From contig CAIRYE010000164.1 of NCBI GenBank assembly GCA_903882765.1, forward strand, positions 1 through 8,688: a stretch of DNA of 8,688 nt, read 5' to 3'. Positions 6,991 to 8,688 of this stretch are shown here, one piece after another. This stretch comes from an uncultured Anaerolineae bacterium. Lineage in GTDB: Bacteria > Chloroflexota > Anaerolineae > Anaerolineales > Villigracilaceae. The position numbers were made by a program, and so were the translations under genes. The stretch's first letter is position 1. Each line of letters opens with the position of its first letter. The notes under the pieces were generated by a model. The model had not been told where the DNA came from, did no database searches, and saw only the letters and a program-made list of their open reading frames with translations.

Positions 6991-7062
6991 TACTCCCGTG
7001 CGGGATCGAACCGCAGCATTTGGCTCCGGAGGCCAACGCTCTATCCACTGAGCTACGGGAGC
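6991..7062 (-). tRNA. tRNA-Arg (anticodon CCG)
   Basis: The minus strand folds into a complete 72-nt cloverleaf: acceptor GCTCCCG with CGGGAGT, D-arm GCTC/GAGC with an 8-base loop, anticodon stem TTGGC/GCCAA with loop CTCCGGA (anticodon CCG, reading CGG arginine codons), a 4-base variable loop ATGC, and T-arm TGCGG/CCGCA with loop TTCGATC. The discriminator base is A, and the 3' CCA is not encoded. The first acceptor pair is G-U rather than the usual G-C. It is a stand-alone gene with its own likely promoter and terminator. Confidence 0.95.
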
Positions 7063-7072
7063 ATGATTGCGG

Positions 7073-7081
7073 ATTTTACCA
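7073..7081 (-). promoter_or_regulatory. Extended -10 promoter element for tRNA-Arg
   Basis: The minus strand reads TGGTAAAAT, an extended -10 (TG, one base, TAAAAT). A start about 7 bases further on would leave a leader of only a few bases before the tRNA at 7062, as expected for a single tRNA gene. No clear -35 is seen, which fits an extended -10. Confidence 0.5.
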
Positions 7082-7129
7082 TATTCCCAGTTGAATCGGG
7101 AAAACTACATAATAGGCTTTATTATTCGT

Positions 7130-7135
7130 TATAAT
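7130..7135 (+). promoter_or_regulatory. Candidate -10 box for the soluble histidine kinase
   Basis: A perfect TATAAT 33 bases before the ATG at 7169, in an AT-rich stretch. No convincing -35 is present, and a start at about 7142 would give a leader near 27 bases. One arm of a small inverted repeat (TTATTAT 7119-7125, ATAATAA 7131-7137) overlaps it. Such matches are easy by chance in AT-rich DNA. Confidence 0.35.
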
Positions 7136-7168
7136 AATGATAGCCAATGAATACCTTTGTTAAAAACC

Positions 7169-8365
7169 ATGTCCGATAATCCTACATCTGAAATTGACCG
7201 CTACAAGAAATTACTTGAGATCTCTCGAGATCTTGCGTCGACCGTTGAGTTGGATGCTCTATTGAACCGCATCATTTTCGCGGCTCAAGAGATCACAAAT
7301 TCAGAGGCTGCCTCTATCTTGCTCTACGATCCTATCGAGAAAAAACTGTTTTTCCAAAACGCCACCAATATGGACCCCCGCTTACAAGGTATATCTGTAC
7401 CGATGGATAGTATCGCAGGATGGATCCTTCAACACCGAAAAACAGTAATGCTCGATGATGTATCGAAAGATGAACGCCACTTTGACAGCGTCGCTAAAAA
7501 AGTGGAAGTAAATACGAGAAGCCTGATCGGCGTTCCGCTCATCTCCAAGGGTGAGGTGATCGGTGTACTCGAGGTGATCAATAAAAAAACAGGTCATTAT
7601 GATCTTACAGATGAAGAATCGATGGTGGTGTTAGGGGCTCAAGCCGCGGTCGCCATTGAGAACTCCCGCTTATTTTATCAATCCGATCACATCTACGAAT
7701 TTGTTCACGAGCTGCGTACACCGCTTGCGGCGATATCTACGGCAACCTATTTGCTAATGCGCTCCGAGATCTCGAAGGAACAGTCAGAAAAGATCATCAA
7801 GAATATTAATTCTGAGACGAAACGTTTGAGTGAATTAGCTTCGTCCTTCCTCGACTTGGCACGATTGCAATCTGGTAGAACCCGTTATCAGAAGAAAAAT
7901 ATTGAAGTTGGTTCGATGGTAGATGAGTGTATCGCGATACTTCAACCAAAGGCGATCGAGGATGGAATTACCATTAGCCGCAGTGTTCAAGTGGGTATTC
8001 CGGAGATCATCGCCGATAGGGATAAGCTAAAACAGGTTCTTATCAATCTGATCAGCAATGCCATTAAATACAATAAAACTAATGGAACCGTGAAGGTAGA
8101 TGTTACCTTCACTAAGTCGTTGTGCACTTTTGTAGTCACGGATGATGGCTTTGGAATCCCTTCATCCGCAATTCCTAATTTGTTTAAAAAATTCTATCGA
8201 GTTTCTGGAATCGAAGGTAAAGTAACAGGAACAGGCTTAGGTTTGGCTATTTCAAAGGAAATAATCCAAGGGCACGGCGGGAATATTGAAATAGACAGCA
8301 AGGAAAATGCAGGTACCAAGATCAGTTTTAATATCCCGTTCATCGCAAGCGATATTAGGGCTTAA
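7169..8365 (+). CDS. Soluble GAF-domain sensor histidine kinase
   Basis: A 398-residue cytoplasmic kinase without membrane segments. Numbered from ATG 7169: a short helix (residues 8-25), a GAF domain at about 26-166 with the typical GWILQHRKTVMLDDVSKDE stretch, then HisKA with H-box FVHELRTPLAAI (phospho-acceptor H180). HATPase follows with N-box NLISNAIKYN (293-302), G1 DDGFGIP (325-331), F-box FKKFYR (339-344) and G2 GTGLGLAIS (354-362). All catalytic boxes are present, so it should autophosphorylate in response to a small molecule or other signal bound by GAF. No response regulator lies in the window. Start: TTG 7157 is also in frame, but ATG 7169 is preferred; neither has a Shine-Dalgarno sequence. 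The 3' end overlaps the convergent dehydrogenase gene by 11 bp. Confidence 0.93.
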   Translation: MSDNPTSEIDRYKKLLEISRDLASTVELDALLNRIIFAAQEITNSEAASILLYDPIEKKLFFQNATNMDPRLQGISVPMDSIAGWILQHRKTVMLDDVSKDERHFDSVAKKVEVNTRSLIGVPLISKGEVIGVLEVINKKTGHYDLTDEESMVVLGAQAAVAIENSRLFYQSDHIYEFVHELRTPLAAISTATYLLMRSEISKEQSEKIIKNINSETKRLSELASSFLDLARLQSGRTRYQKKNIEVGSMVDECIAILQPKAIEDGITISRSVQVGIPEIIADRDKLKQVLINLISNAIKYNKTNGTVKVDVTFTKSLCTFVVTDDGFGIPSSAIPNLFKKFYRVSGIEGKVTGTGLGLAISKEIIQGHGGNIEIDSKENAGTKISFNIPFIASDIRA

Positions 8366-8688
8366 GAAGTACTTTTAATGCCCCTCGGGTTACGGCCCGT
8401 TCATACCCCAAGAGCGCGTCTTTAAATGAATAACTCGAATCGATCAGTTTGGTTGGATCGATCTTGTTTGCTTGCATTAACCGTAAGGCAGGGGCAAATG
8501 GTCCACATCGTGAACCGATCAAGTGCAGTTCCTGAACAACCAGCGACGATAGATTTACTTCCATGTTCCCTTTGTATGTGCTTTTTAGAACCAGTTTTCC
8601 TTCAGGTCTGATCACCTTTCTGGCTAATTCAAACCCAGCTGGGGATCCCGTGGCTTCTACAACCACATCCCAACTATGGGGTTTCAGC
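8355..8688 (-). CDS. Zinc-type medium-chain alcohol dehydrogenase, C-terminal part
   Basis: The last 111 residues of a gene whose start lies beyond the right edge; the frame stays open to base 8688, so the internal GTG at 8666 is a Val codon and not a start. Seen: SWDVVVEATGSPAGFELA, the end of a Rossmann NAD(P)-binding fold, then RPEGKLVLKSTY, the GSRCGPFAPALRLM motif, YSFKDALLGYERA, and the terminal GALKVLLKP. Known: this order is typical of the MDR superfamily, threonine dehydrogenase-like zinc-dependent branch, which oxidises alcohols with NAD(P). The zinc ligands lie in the missing N-terminal half, so the substrate and zinc dependence cannot be judged. The stop overlaps the histidine kinase gene end, with no terminator between them. 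Confidence 0.88.
   Translation of the reverse strand, partial: LKPHSWDVVVEATGSPAGFELARKVIRPEGKLVLKSTYKGNMEVNLSSLVVQELHLIGSRCGPFAPALRLMQANKIDPTKLIDSSYSFKDALLGYERAVTRGALKVLLKP

Noticed and set aside
6963..7062. tRNA-Arg gene as an attachment site for an integrated element
   Set aside because: No integrase, no direct repeat of the tRNA 3' end elsewhere in the window, and the neighbours are ordinary chromosomal genes.
7084..7102. TTCCC/GGGAA inverted repeat between the tRNA and the soluble kinase
   Set aside because: Only 5 bp with a 9-base loop and no U-tract; too weak for a terminator or a supported operator.
1..8688. CRISPR array, IS element or prophage
   Set aside because: No spaced direct repeats, transposase, terminal inverted repeats or phage proteins were seen on either strand.

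Overview
The window looks like an ordinary, gene-dense stretch of chromosome from a free-living bacterium. The best guess is Chloroflexota, class Anaerolineae. This rests on my recollection that the large amylase-family protein architecture seen here (helical N-terminal region, GH13 barrel, 'TGLWLIGLWERS'-type motif) recurs in that phylum, so it is inference and not proven by the sequence. Codons are mixed in GC content, genes are tightly packed, and I see no IS element, phage gene, CRISPR array or toxin-antitoxin pair.

Layout. (1) Bases 1-277, plus strand: the 3' end of a MEMO-family gene (AmmeMemoRadiSam system protein B). It meets the next gene tail to tail with a 3-bp gap. (2) Bases 281-4740, minus strand, transcribed right to left: a GH13 alpha-amylase-family protein with an unusual Lys/Ala/Pro-rich tail, then nadD 17 bp downstream, then a multi-spanning LPG-synthase/flippase-like membrane protein that may also have its own promoter. 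(3) Bases 4741-4823: a compact divergent promoter region. (4) Bases 4824-6977, plus strand: a membrane histidine kinase (8-9 TM segments, GAF, HisKA, HATPase). Its stop codon sits inside a strong hairpin terminator shared with a minus-strand tRNA-Arg(CCG) gene (6991-7062). (5) Bases 7063-7168: a divergent promoter region serving the tRNA and the next kinase. (6) Bases 7169-8365, plus strand: a soluble GAF-HisKA-HATPase histidine kinase. (7) Bases 8355-8688, minus strand: the C-terminal part of a zinc-type medium-chain alcohol dehydrogenase, overlapping the kinase tail to tail by 11 bp.

How the genes relate. The GH13, nadD and flippase genes probably share a transcript, linking alpha-glucan metabolism, NAD synthesis and a membrane protein without an obvious single pathway. 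The two kinases have no response regulator in the window and are orphans as far as can be seen. Two genes (flippase and membrane kinase) have a -10-like hexamer exactly 7 nt before an ATG and no Shine-Dalgarno sequence, which suggests leaderless mRNAs. I did not find a clearly new multi-gene system. The most unusual items are the GH13 protein's architecture, its altered motif IV and its basic tail, the leaderless starts, and the stop codon embedded in a bidirectional terminator.
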